A DNA stretch of 64,000 nt from Distichodus sexfasciatus (taxonomy: Eukaryota > Chordata > Actinopteri > Characiformes > Distichodontidae). Under the pieces are notes generated by a model. That model ran no database searches. It was not told where the DNA came from and saw nothing but the letters and a program-made list of their open reading frames with translations. Within the stretch, counting starts at the first letter, position 1; each line of letters starts with the position of its first letter. A program made the translations under genes and the position numbers. This document shows positions 25,801 to 36,584 of the stretch, in pieces. The stretch lies in contig JAVGVS010000513.1 in NCBI GenBank assembly GCA_032718565.1, positions 183,028 to 247,027 on the forward strand, written 5' to 3'.

Positions 25801-27108
25801 TTAAAGGCTTATAAAAAAAATATGTTTGATAGCTGAAGCTTTAAAAACAGGAGTTTATGGGTGTCAATGGAAGGACAGAGGGATGCAACAGATAGATAAA
25901 GAGAAGTGGAAAAGAAAAACAAATTGGTATTAGAGTAAGAAGAACTAGAAGGAAACCACAGTTGGTGGCTGTAGCATGTTAACTATGAGAACTTTTGAAA
26001 TATAAATTAGAGTCAGAAGAAAGAAAAGCAAAGGACAGGTTCTCAGTCGTCTAAACAATCTTTCCAACATATCCATTACTTCAAAATTGTTATTGAGACA
26101 GTGTTATCAAAAAATTATGTCCAATTAAATAAAACTACAGACTAAAAAATGTTGAACAAAAAGAACTAAGAGGAACAAGAAGAGAAACAACAGAGAAGAG
26201 GAATGTAAAAGAACTTGTTTTATTACCGAAATAATCAGAATATATGGCGAAGCAAAAAAAACTTCTTGCTGTGGAAATGGGATGTTATCATATTATTACA
26301 AATATAAACCAAATCCTACAGCTCAAATCTGATGGTTAGAACTACACGGCTAACAGGTTACATAAAGGAAATAGCTAATTTTATCTGGGGAAAATGTTTA
26401 TTTATCTTATTTTGCAAAATATGCTTAACAAAAGTATGAGTAAAAGATAAAACTTGAGAAAGGAAAAATTGTTGAGGAAAGAAGATAAACATAAAATATC
26501 TGTTATGATAATGAAATAGCCATAACGATAAGGGCCGACGCTGCAACGCGTTAGGTAGAAATGACGCAAAATTGCAGTGCACCCAGTAATAATAAATAAA
26601 ATTAGCATCCATAAATCGAAATATTTCTAAACAATAGTCGCTATAAAACATGTACGTTATAATAAAACGTGAATTTTATTTTTGCTACTTCGCAATAAAG
26701 TTCTGACGTATGACCTGACCATCGCCAACATTAATGTTATTTAAAGGAAAGAAAAATAAGTAGAAAATAAAAAGAGCGAAATTAGTCACGAGTCACCACG
26801 CATCTTTGCTGTACTCGTTAATAACTCAAATAAATGACTATTAATTATACATGAATTAAACGAGCAAAAAAAACAAGTGGATGGCGAAGCAGGTTCACAT
26901 GGAATTGAAGGAAAAATTGCAATCGCAAGCTACAAACACACAACTTCAATAAGCACCAAGATAAATGATCAAATACACCAGACCTGTTTTGGGCCGGGTA
27001 CTAGTCTCAAAAAATAAAACGCCATTAAAACCCAAGATTAATCCCACTTTCACCGGCTCGGGGGTCTTACTATTTTTGTCGGCGTATGGAAAAATTGCGC
27101 GCACTCAC

Positions 27109-27345
27109 CTTTGGGCGAACGCGTGGTGCCGTTGACACGGAAACGAGACGAAAAAAAGTTGTCCGTCCGCCGTTTACACTCCAAAGGCTTTGGACGCGGT
27201 GATGGAGGGAGGAAATAAAGGAGAAGAGGGGGGTTAGAGATAGAGGAGACAAAGCGGGCTTTAGGCCCAGGAAGGCCGCCCGACTTTAACGCCAAAAAAC
27301 TGCGCAGGTGACGGAGCTCAGCCGCTTCCTGCTTTCTCCTCACTC
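27109..27345 (-). promoter_or_regulatory. pik3cb: Probable PIK3CB non-coding first exon and CpG-rich promoter
   Basis: On the minus strand a strong splice donor (AAAG|GTGAGTGC) occurs at 27108-27107. It faces the acceptor at 18757-18756 that begins the ATG-bearing exon. The stretch 27060-27560 is rich in CpG (repeated gcgc, ccgcc and acgcg words) inside an AT-rich region, as expected for a housekeeping promoter. A 5' untranslated exon ending here is inferred. Its upstream boundary is a guess, and no TATA box is evident. Confidence 0.5.
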
Positions 27346-27349
27346 ATTA

Positions 27350-29706
27350 GGTGGCACGGAATCGCAACCGCCCTCGTTTCTCTCCCCGTTTTCTAGCATT
27401 CCCTTTTCTGGCAGCCCGCAGCCTGTTTTCGTCGTCCCTTCTGAGAGCAAACACCCACAACATAACACAATAACACGCACCGAGCCGTGATTTCAACCGG
27501 AAAAGCAAACTTGTGAAACGCCCATGAGCCGAGAGCCACGTCCCGGTCGGAGTCGGAATCTGAGGCGTGACTCCAATGATGAAGTCAATAAACATCACAT
27601 TAAACTCATGCAACCCCCCTTTCCACCATAAAACAACATTAAAAACAACAATTAGCTCATGTAATCCATCGTGCATGACTCATTCTTTGCGCCTGTTTTG
27701 TGCATGACGTCAGTATATAGACAAAACAGCTCTCTGATCGTTCAAGAGGAAATTCCCTGTTTGCACAAAGACTCTGTTTAAAAAATAAGTGGAAGCTCTT
27801 TGTGTGTGTATACACACTTTGCATATTTGCGTAGCACCGTTTTAACTCCATGACATTAACAGACTCAAAAAAAAGTAAAGACTTTGAAAATATACTGAAA
27901 ATTTCACCATTTATGTCAACCTTTTTTTATCCCAAAGATTCAAATTCAAATTCAAATTCAAATTTATTTATATAGCGCTCTTAACAACAGTCATTGGTCA
28001 CAAAAGCACTTTACATATAACCGGCCTAAACCCCCCAACAAGCAAGCCTGAGGCGACATTCAAGATCATGCAAGACCTTGAGGATATCACTGGTTTTAGA
28101 GAATTTTGCGTTTGTAAAGTTTTGGAATGCAGACGCAAAAGCAGTAAATGTGAGCTTATATAAACTAAAACAATGACTACACATAAAACTGCAATGTAAA
28201 CAGATTACATAACACTTTCTAATGTAAAAAGTCTGCTTTAATCACATAATGAAATGTACTGTACCGCATTTAAATTTTGCACATGCTACACATTGCACAT
28301 CCCTTACTATTCACCCATTGTTCAATCCATTGTCACTGTGTTGCATACTGTATAAAGGAAGGGCAAAATGGAAATGTAATTATGTAGGGCAATGGTTTAA
28401 TAATGGCGTTGTCTAACACTCATTTCCATTCTATGTCAACTGTAGTGGCAAAATATATCTGCTCAGTTTTCTTGGAGGTTATAGTCATTTTGTTTCACGT
28501 TTTCAGTGGATTAGAACCATAAATGATTGCATGCATGACTTCTAAAATTGACTAACAAGTAGTAAAAAATGTCTATTCACGTGTGTGTTAGTCCATCATC
28601 AGTTGTTTGACCATTAACATATGTACAGTATGTGCAGTAAATGAGCATGTATAATGAATGCGACGGAGGTGAGACTGTGGTCCATCCAGGAGGCGGCGCC
28701 AGGCAGCTGTGATGTAATGCAGCTAGAGTAGGTGAGGTTTCATATTGAATCCGTATAGTGATGGTGAAGCAAATCTGGTGGTTTTCTCAGAACAAATGAT
28801 AAATCAGCAAATCAGCAGCTCTATCAACTTATTCCTTAATCCTTTATACAACTGTATTTTTCTATAGAGAAATGTCTATTATTTGACAGAGAGCAAATGT
28901 TTCTAATGCATTATAATGTGTCTTCATAACAAAATGCATTTTCATATACAGCAAACTTAAGTAGTTTATATGGATACCCTTATTACATATTTATTATAAA
29001 ACTATAGTGTTCTGCTGTTATTATTGCTGCATTTTTAGCAGTTTGTTGCAAACACGTTTGATATTATATATTGTTTAAAAAAGCCTTTCACACATTAAAA
29101 TAAATTGCACTCACAAAAAATATGGCAATTGTATTTATTTTGATATAAAACATTTTTAAATCATCTGTCCATATACGAATTTTAAATTTAGATGTTTTGG
29201 CCATTTTAATATTACATGCATTCATGATTGTACTAGATAAAACTGACTTGCTGTTAAATGTTCTGGTCTAACCTTTGAATGCATTCATTTTGATTAACTG
29301 ATTAAAATGACACACTGGCTTTTCAACTGAAAATAAAAATAATTATGATTAAATCAAATGCATAATAAAACACTTTTATTTTGAGCAGCTGATCATGTCC
29401 CTAATTTGTAAGTCAATAAACACCACAATTAAAATATGTATTATTATTATTATTACTAGTACATATTATTATTATGATTATTATTATATAGTTTTTTGCA
29501 CAGAGCAGCCGGAATCATAATCAATTCGACAATTACTTAGAAATATCTATCACAAAGATTCACAAAATTTGTATGATGGCAAGAATTTTACATCTTAATG
29601 TCCAGAACCAATCAATACTGAAATGTTTGTCCTACTGCTCTAATGATGTGCTCATGTATTATTCATTCGCAGTGTTCCTCTCAGCTAGACAGTGGTTGTG
29701 TTGTTT
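27350..29706. other. Intergenic region between PIK3CB and the LIM gene
   Basis: AT-rich sequence with no coding signal on either strand. It contains a common fish repeat at about 27945-28075 (iterated 'aaattc' followed by tttatttatatagcgct and ending near gcctgaggcgacat). A small GC-rich patch at about 28655-28740 is of unknown meaning. The 3' untranslated region of the minus-strand LIM gene probably extends into its right part; a TTTATT (AATAAA on the minus strand) occurs near 29370. Confidence 0.5.
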
Positions 29707-30759
29707 TCAACCAAAGAAGTCTGAAATCATGTCATTATGACTGCTCGAAATGTTTCCTGTCTCTTGTCCTGTCTCAGGCACGGACGAGAGTGCAGAGAAA
29801 GCATCTTCTAGAAATGGATTCCCGCTCTTAATCTCGGCTCCACTTTGACTCTCTAATCCTGGAAAGTCATCAAAAAGGCCAGCGTCCGTGCTTGGTATTT
29901 CCACTGCAGTAGTAGGCCCATTATCAAAACTTGCAAAAACATCTTTTGGGAGGAATCTGGCAAATGGGTTGAGAGGATCGTTATCAGAGATAAATAAGTT
30001 AAAGTTTTCTGATGGACTCTTTTCCAGCACTGATGAAGATTTTTCAAAGCCATCCAATGCGTTCCATTCTGTTGATAGCGTATGGTCAGAACTGAATATG
30101 TCAAAAACTTCATTCTGAACAGACTGACTTTGTTCTACTCCTGATTGTTTTGTGTCAAATACATCAAATGCACTCATTTCTGCCACCTGAGCACTTTCTA
30201 AGTTAAAGAGATCACCACTTCTTTTTTGAGAAGATTGATCCTCCATATTTTTCTCTAAATTCTGACTTTGTCCAGCTATATCAAATACATCGAACTGAGT
30301 GGAGGTCTGGTCAGTCGTCATAAATCTAACCTCTTCTGAAAGATCTTGTTTAAGAGGTGCATCCTCCATTCCAATGATATCTCCAGAGACTTTAGATGGA
30401 ATGTCATTATTCTCAGGAACCAACAGTGGCGTCTCATTCAAGATCTTTGCAGAAGGTTCCATCTCCAGTTCTGTGATTTCACTAAATGTGGCATTTTGGA
30501 CAATGTCACTCTCGGACGTTGCTCCAAACAAGTTCTCTTGGGTCTTTTCGGATGGGAGAACGCCAGCTGATAGCGGCATTGTTGGAGTTTCAAAATGCAA
30601 CGTTTCATTTAATGTTCTCATCAGTGTTTCTGATTCCGTAAGAGCCTTAGGGTCATTGTCAAGGGGTAAAATTTCAGACGTTGGTCCATCAAGCACAAAA
30701 TGACCAGAAATATCAGATGGACCCATCTTTTTCCAGAGGACATTCCAAATCTGTTTCAT
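29707..30759 (-). CDS. LIM gene C-terminal tail with NPF and DxF motifs
   Basis: A 350-codon open frame ends with ISDFFG and a stop at 29707-29709. It is strongly acidic and contains two NPF tripeptides (LNPFARFL and SGNPFLEDAF). It also has a series of D-x-F or D-x-x-F words (FDVFD twice, EVFDIFSSD, GLFDDFPGLE, PKDVFASFD). Such motifs are known ligands of EH domains (NPF) and AP-2 or clathrin adaptors (DxF). A membrane-trafficking adaptor role is inferred, not shown. The ATG at 30759 is unlikely to be a natural start, because homologous-looking acidic sequence continues upstream in another frame. Confidence 0.5.
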   Translation of the reverse strand: MKQIWNVLWKKMGPSDISGHFVLDGPTSEILPLDNDPKALTESETLMRTLNETLHFETPTMPLSAGVLPSEKTQENLFGATSESDIVQNATFSEITELEMEPSAKILNETPLLVPENNDIPSKVSGDIIGMEDAPLKQDLSEEVRFMTTDQTSTQFDVFDIAGQSQNLEKNMEDQSSQKRSGDLFNLESAQVAEMSAFDVFDTKQSGVEQSQSVQNEVFDIFSSDHTLSTEWNALDGFEKSSSVLEKSPSENFNLFISDNDPLNPFARFLPKDVFASFDNGPTTAVEIPSTDAGLFDDFPGLESQSGAEIKSGNPFLEDAFSALSSVPETGQETGNISSSHNDMISDFFG

Positions 30760-30910
30760 TGCAGGTGGAATAAAGAATCAGCTACTACTGACTCCAAATC
30801 AGTTTGAGGAACATCCGTTAGCTTAAACATGTCTGACTCAGACATTTGAACGGTATCCAGTGAACTGTTTTCAGAAGATTTTGAAATAGAGCTTTCAATC
30901 ATGGTGGCAC

Positions 30911-31123
30911 TTACATTTTGCACCGTTTCTGAACTAGTAATCGATAATAAAAACCTCGCTCTTCTTTAACCATCACAGTTTTCCTACTTTCTACTATGTT
31001 TTCACAATCTTGGGCCACTTCGCCTGACTTCTCCTTGGCATCTTGTGTTTTATTTACTCCTTTATCAGGAGATGAGTTAAAGAGTTTGCTCAACAAATTT
31101 TTGGGTTTGGGGTTCTTGCTCAT
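30911..31123 (-). CDS. LIM gene tail segment 2 (basic NLLSKLF block)
   Basis: Seventy codons carry MSKNPKPKNLLSKLFNSSPD followed by KGVNKTQDAKEK. The preceding bases read GKSPDETLQSLVPRKPM in yet another frame, and the following bases read TSSETVQNVSATMIESSIS in a third. So both edges of this block are frame breaks within about 60 bases. The breaks fall next to runs of A, G or T. Confidence 0.4.
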   Translation of the reverse strand: MSKNPKPKNLLSKLFNSSPDKGVNKTQDAKEKSGEVAQDCENIVESRKTVMVKEERGFYYRLLVQKRCKM

Positions 31124-31195
31124 TCTGTTGTTTTTTACTTAGCATTGGTTTTCTTGGCACCAGAGATTGAAGAGTCTCATCAGGGCTTTTTCCCT

Positions 31196-32093
31196 TTAGG
31201 ATAAAGATTCTTTTTGGGTTGGTTTTGTCAGTGAGTTTTTGTCAACGCTTTTGGTGCCAGTCTTTTCCTCAGCATTCAATGATTTAGGCGGAACATCAGC
31301 ACTTTCATCTTTGCTATTAGTTGGTGGTTCCTCTTCAATTATGTGACTTAAGACATCATCAGGAGTTATTTTCGTCTCTGGTTGCCCTTGATTCTGTACC
31401 ACAGCTTCCTCCTCACTGGGTTTGCTTAGTTGAGAAAGATCAACTTTCGGCTCTTCATGAGAAGGTTTGATGGTTTCGTGTTTGTCAGAACATGGTGGAT
31501 CATCAATAGCTGGATGGGTGGAAAGATTTTCACTTTTGCCATCTTCTCCATCACCGTTTGGTATTGTGTCACGATCAGCAACAGCATATGGATTATTAAT
31601 GGAGGTTAATATGCTTCTGTCCTCCATTTCCACATCCTCTCTTATCTCCAAAACTTCTGTGAGTTTTTCTTCAGTACACAACGTTGAAGCAAAATGGACA
31701 CTTCTTTTCATCTTTCTTGAAGCACTGGTGATGGAGGAATCATGGTTCAGCTCTAGATCTTGATCTTGATCACTTAGCTTGCTTGGTGTTTTTCGGATTA
31801 GAATGAATCTGGCCATTTTTGCTCGGTCCAGAAGTTTCCAGAATGGAAATATTTTCACATCTGATGGTCGGGTAAGATCCATTTGTTTTCGTGCCATGGG
31901 AGCAGAAAAGTGGTTGGTCTTTTCTTGCTCTACAGGCCTCAAATTTACCTTGCGTTCCTCAGATTTATACTTATTTTCATTTCTGGAACTTAATTTTATG
32001 GGGGAATTTTCGTTCCAAGATTTCCCTGTTATTCTTGGGCTCAACAGTGTATTGCTTGGTGAACCCGCAATATGTCTGGATGACCTTTTCTGG
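31196..32093 (-). CDS. LIM gene tail segment 1 (acidic, disordered)
   Basis: A 299-codon open stretch begins just after a stop near 32091 and encodes a Lys/Glu/Ser-rich region (SPRITGKSWNENSPIKLSS, then KMARFILIRKTPSKLSD and a long acidic part). It lies in a different frame from the LIM exon that precedes it at 32100. It has low-complexity acidic composition without a recognisable fold. It is part of the gene because the composition continues on both sides and no other gene fits; that is inference. Confidence 0.45.
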
Positions 32094-32255
32094 TATTATT
32101 TAATGTTTAGGTTTTGTAGTATCGGGGCAATGTTTGCTAGAAATGTTGCTTTTCTGGCCAGGGGAGACACCAGCTGATTGAAAAGACCCATCCACACTCG
32201 TTAATTCATATTTAGAGCTTGGAACAATTTTGCTTTCCTCTTTGGGGCTCTCACT

Positions 32256-32654
32256 TTTTGGAAGCCAGTGGTCTTTATGCTGCTTATAGCCAAAGCCCTC
32301 GTCATAGTTGCCGTGTGTTTTGAAAAGTTGCTGGTAATGAGTTGTGCAGTAGAACTCGCCGTAAAGGGCAGAATAGTTGTGGAGGCTGCAAATAATGAAG
32401 CAAATAATGGTCATAAACGAGCATCTCGGGGAAGAGCACAAAGCAAATTTGAAGTCTAACCATATTTACTATTATCACACCAATGTTTACATGAAGTCAT
32501 TTACATGGCTAATCTCACCTCAGTTTCTTGTTGCAGTATTTACAGCAGAAACAGTTGATGTGCAGAATGCAGTCGTCAGCAATCATTTTCTCCACGGGAT
32601 AAACTTGCGTCTGACAGGCAGAGCACACATCTTTTCCATATGATGGAAACGTGC
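32256..32654 (-). CDS. LIM domain exons (intact zinc ligands)
   Basis: Exon 32519-32654 reads SYGKDVCSACQTQVYPVEKM, then CILHINCFCCKYCNKKL. After a GT-AG intron, the exon starting at 32385 reads SLHNYSALYGEFYCTTHYQQ and LFKTHGNYDEGFGYKQHKDH. The ligand pattern C-x2-C, H-x2-C, C-x2-C, C-x2-H is complete. NYDEGFG with a following KQHK or HKD is typical of the single LIM domain of LIMA1 (EPLIN), LIMD2 and LIM-bearing XIRP2 isoforms, which bind actin or signalling partners. A good alternative donor (AAAAA|GTGAGAG) lies at about 32256. Confidence 0.8.
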
Positions 32655-33089
32655 CTAAACAAATGTGAATCGTGAATAAATAGTAATAGATGAATGGGTT
32701 CAAGAGTTGACATTTATATATATGTAAGTATGCTTACATTCTCCTTTCTCATACCTTGCTTTTGCTTTTGACTTTCTTTATAGAGACGTTAATTTGTTCT
32801 TGGACCAATGAACCTCCTGGGGAAGACAAAAGAATCTGATCAGTACTAGAACTTGAGATAAAAATATTTCTGGAATTATCTGTGCTGATATAGAAAACAA
32901 AATTTCCAGAATTTCTGTAGCTATCCGTTTGAAGCTATACTTTTATTTTTGTCATGTTTTTATGGCTAAGATATACAAGTCAAAAATAACAGAAAAAACA
33001 GATATAATCTAAATTTGGACTCACACAGCACATATCAATCCTTCTTGGATTATCTTATTATATATGAGACTGTAAGTGCATTAAGTTAC

Positions 33090-33777
33090 CTGCCGTGAAG
33101 AGGAACCTGGAGGATCAGCCGCTGTGTTTTTAGCTGATCTGGTCTTTACAGGTGCAGCTGAGGCTGGTGAAGGAGTTGGGCTTAAACTTTGGCCAAAGTT
33201 ACTGTAGTGGTGGGGACTTCTCCATTTATCTGCACAATAGGTGAGATGAAATCAATTTGCAAGTCCAATATATTGAGTGCCACGATATGAACAACATTTT
33301 TAATGCATGGTTTGAAAATAAAATGATAAAAATTAAAATTTTATTATTAAAATTATGTATGTATTTAATAGGAAACTCCACCTCAAACACAGGTTGCATT
33401 CTTTTTAAGCCGTATAAAACAAAAAAAACAAAAATAAACAGATATTCTATATCAACATTTGGTCCAAAAATATTGTGAATATTTGAATTTTGAGTCAAAT
33501 CACCCAGCCCTAATAAAAATATATATGTATTCTCCAGAATCACAGTAATTAAATTAATGACTATTATTGATTAAATTGATTAGTTTATACTGAACATGAG
33601 ATGAAATATTAAATTCTGAACTATGCTGTTACTCAGAGGTGACTGGATTTTGTTCTGGGAGTCCAAGTCCCGGATCACTGACTTCCACTTTTCTCTTTTA
33701 GGAAGTTTTCCTCTTATAAGAAGATGACAAAAATTATGATTTTGGACAGAAACATTCATTACATCCTTGTTTTCCAC
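33090..33777 (-). CDS. LIM gene linker exons (Ser/Pro-rich)
   Basis: Two exons are proposed. The first ends at 33633 after KLPKREKWKSVIRDLDSQ and NKIQSPL, leaving one base. The second, 33090-33229, begins with two bases and continues KWRSPHHYSNFGQ, then a Ser/Pro/Ala-rich linker, to CAG|GTAACT. The joined codon (AAT) keeps the frame, which supports both as real exons. The 5' edge of the first exon is uncertain. Confidence 0.45.
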
Positions 33778-34109
33778 AGCTTTCGAAACATGGCATAACT
33801 ATGTTAATCTGAAAAAATGTTCTAGTTGGGTTTATCTTTATCCATAGATTTCATTACTTATTTATATAATCTTTAATATATTGTCTCACTTTATTTTTTA
33901 AAAATGTTCCAAAAGTCCCATCACATTAGAAGACATTTCCTTTATTACTGTAAATTTAAATGACACTGCTAATTATGGAATATATTTATCATGAAGATTA
34001 AAATGCATTTAAATAAATTCTGTTACATAAGTCACCAATGACAAACTGATTAAATCTCCTGTTTCATCTTAATGTAACACTAATTCCAGTTCTCATGATC
34101 AATTTCAAC

Positions 34110-34440
34110 CAAACTTCACCCTTCCAAACTGAGTGCAAATATTTGACGGCTCTAACGAAGGGACGACATCATTACCCGATTATGGTGTCATTTCCCGTCA
34201 AGTTGTAATTGACCCGGGTCCTTGCCCCCATCCTGTCCTCGTTTCATGACTAATTTGTCGTACAGGCCGGTTTTTGGCTTGGGGACTTTCGCTGAGTCTC
34301 GGGCTACTTTTTGACTCAAAAAGAGCTGTCAAAGCGCCGGTTCTATGCAGCTCTCCTGAGGGAGAAGTCTTCTTCCATGGAGCGACCAGTCAGGAGGAGT
34401 CCATAGGGTTCATGTGAACCTGATGTCTTCCAAACGGATT
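34110..34440. other. GC-rich island inside a LIM-gene intron
   Basis: About 330 bases with many CpG and homopolymeric C/G words (acccgggtccttgccccc, gctgagtctcgggc) stand out from an intron that is otherwise about 70% AT. I see no open frame with recognisable protein and no terminal repeats. It could be an alternative promoter, a non-coding exon or an old GC-rich insertion. Confidence 0.4.
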
Positions 34441-34879
34441 TTATTAATATCATGTACATCCTCATAATTAGCTCTTACCGGTGCACACTTCGATCAGGTA
34501 AAGAGGACGAAATGATTAAATATGAATGCAAAAATCAATCAATTCTGTTAAAATCATCAGCTGAAATACTAAATATAAAGAAAATAAATGTAAAAATATG
34601 CTTGTAATCATATATAAATATGCATATGTATGAAATATAGTTTGAAGTAACTAAAAAGTAAGGTAAAGATATGAAAGTTTTTATCATACTTTTATTCTGC
34701 CATCTACGGTGTGAATCTCTCTGAGGTCTGTCCAACTCTGGTACCTGTAAAAGTATTTGCACATATTTTTCCTTTCATTTCCATAATTTTTTATCTTTGA
34801 CTTTGCATTTAAATGCAACTGTAAACATGTACATCAACCAAACATGCACTTTTAGAGATTTTAAGTTTATTTAAACATA

Positions 34880-34935
34880 CAAGGACTATGTCTGTTGTAA
34901 AGAGTGCTATACAAATAAAACTTGATTGAATTTTG
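34880..34935 (+). repeat. L2-type LINE tail
   Basis: gtaaagagtgctatacaaat then aaaacttgattgaatt matches the usual fish L2-like 3' end. A relative, gtgcgctctataaataaatt then ttaattggatttgatt, is at about 36236-36275. No coding part is present. Confidence 0.55.
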
Positions 34936-35178
34936 TTTTGCAATTGATTATAGCATATTATTTAGAGACAAACTTCCTTTAACACTTTAATTCTAATATA
35001 GATTAAATATTTAGGCCATTAAGGTATAAAATCACATTGCTTTTGGTTTGAACCTGGGTTAATATGTGGAATTGTTCTATACTTAAGTGAACATGAAAGG
35101 CTTATGCTTGAGATGTTTTATAACTTTGAAGATCATCTGAAAAACTGGATTTGGACTATTATTGGTATCCACGTTTAC

Positions 35179-35328
35179 TTTTCCACAAGCTGAGAAACCG
35201 TTTTCCTTCTGTCCAGTCGAGACATCTGATGGGGTCTGAGAGTGAAAAGATCCAGGGAGCCACTGAGGTCCGCTGAGGTTCTTCAGGGACTGGCTTCTTC
35301 TCAAGTTGTAACTCATCTCAGTGTTAGG
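35179..35328 (-). CDS. LIM gene exon with SYNLRRSQSLK motif and a frameshift
   Basis: The exon starts in the frame MSYNLRRSQSLKNLSGPQW and ends, in a different frame, with LDRRKTVSQLVEK before the donor AA|GTAAAC (35178-35177). The next exon 34690-34744 continues as KYQSWTDLREIHTVDGRIK in perfect phase with the second frame. A one-base change around 35213-35222 would reconcile the halves. The RRSQSLK and VSQLVEKYQ words look like short regulatory or actin-related motifs, but I cannot assign a function to them. Confidence 0.55.
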
Positions 35329-36503
35329 CTCAAGTAATTAACAACACAAGCTGGGCTTAAATCCTGATTGGAGAGAGAGAGAGAGAGAGAGACAGAGAGA
35401 GACCACTATAATGATCTTAAATGAACACTAGAATTATCAAACATTAACAACATCATTACTAGTTAAACTACTTAAAAATAAATGATGGTGTTATTAATTT
35501 AATGAGTGGCATTTCTCAAGCTTAATCTAAGAACAAGCTGTATGACTTATTAGGGCACTTCTTGAAGTTACAGGCTTCCTAAGCTTCTTTAAATTAATTA
35601 GAATGTTGAAGCAACTTAAAACATAATTAAACTAAATAATTATGTTGCAGTTACTTTGGCTTTTATGTACTGTAGGTCTCCCCTGTAAAGATTTTTTTGC
35701 ATATACTGTACATTATTATTTATGTACATATAAATGCTGATGTAAATGTACATGGTAAAAGTCACAGTACAGAAAATGAGTCATGGAGAAGTGTTAAATG
35801 GCAGAAAGCACATGATTCTTTCTGCTGACCTGTGTCAAATTAACGGCATGTGACTCTGTTGTGTTTCTCTGATATTCCAGCTAAGACAAATCAGACACTT
35901 TTCCTGTAATGTCTTAAAGTAAAATTAAATTAAGGTTTGGTATATTTGTGTGATAAAGAAGTTTCTTTGAACTACAAATTCAAAACATTTATGGAAAAAG
36001 TAACCGTCTCTAAATTGTCTATACATTTATTGTTATTAATGCATTTATTATGGCCATGGCAAAAGCCTTATAATGAAAAGCTTTATACTTAAAAAGTGTT
36101 ACTGCATTCATTACTGCATGCATACATTTAACTTTAACTTATTTAATGTTGTGCTCCTGTGTTTTGTTGTACCATTGTATGCCATTTCTGATCTTACTGC
36201 ACAGTACTTTGCCAACAACACTATGGTGTTGTTTAAGTGCGCTCTATAAATAAATTTTAATTGGATTTGATTCAAAATATTACACTTTATATGACACATT
36301 ACTTAATGCTTAAGATGCATCACATATGTTTTTTGCATAAAAAATGTGCATAATGCATAAAGAATAAATGTGCACTTTAGTTCTTTTTGGTTTAACATTA
36401 GAAATTTATTTTGAGAATTTGCATTACCTATACTGCTTTTGACCTAGCCAATATATAACATACTTGTATGATTAAACCAGAAATGTTTAAAAAGTTGTTT
36501 TAC

Positions 36504-36584
36504 CTGATCCTTTCTGTTGTGCTCCTCATTGTACTGTTTCACCAGCTGCAGCGGTCTGATGTTCTCACTGGTCAAAGTCCTCAT
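36504..36584 (-). CDS. LIM gene first coding exon
   Basis: An ATG at 36584 opens 27 residues (MRTLTSENIRPLQLVKQYNE then EHNRKDQ) and ends at a donor CAG|GTAAAA (36503-36502). The phase is zero, which fits the next exon at about 35.3 kb. The wording is charged and helical-looking. I do not recognise it beyond its linkage to the downstream RRSQSLK and LIM exons. Confidence 0.55.

Larger units (their letters stand above)
29707..36584 (-). pseudogene. LIM-domain protein gene (EPLIN/LIMD2/XIRP2-LIM group), frame-broken
   Basis: Exons I can place on the minus strand are 36504-36584 (start), about 35179-35328, 34690-34744, about 33633-33777, 33090-33229, 32755-32816 (doubtful), 32519-32654 and the long 3' block from 32385 down to 29707. 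The order is a basic N-terminus, an intact LIM domain and a long acidic disordered tail. Frames break near 35215, 32095, 31200, 31130, 30950 and 30750, and the phases around 32755-32816 do not fit. The other three genes in the window are flawless, so decay of this gene is the simplest reading; homopolymer assembly errors are the rival one. No Xin repeats are visible. The exact orthologue is not recognised. Confidence 0.6.

Noticed and set aside
29707..36584. Identification of the LIM gene as XIRP1 or XIRP2
   Set aside because: No Xin actin-binding repeats are visible in any frame, and the LIM wording fits several related families equally, so no symbol is given.
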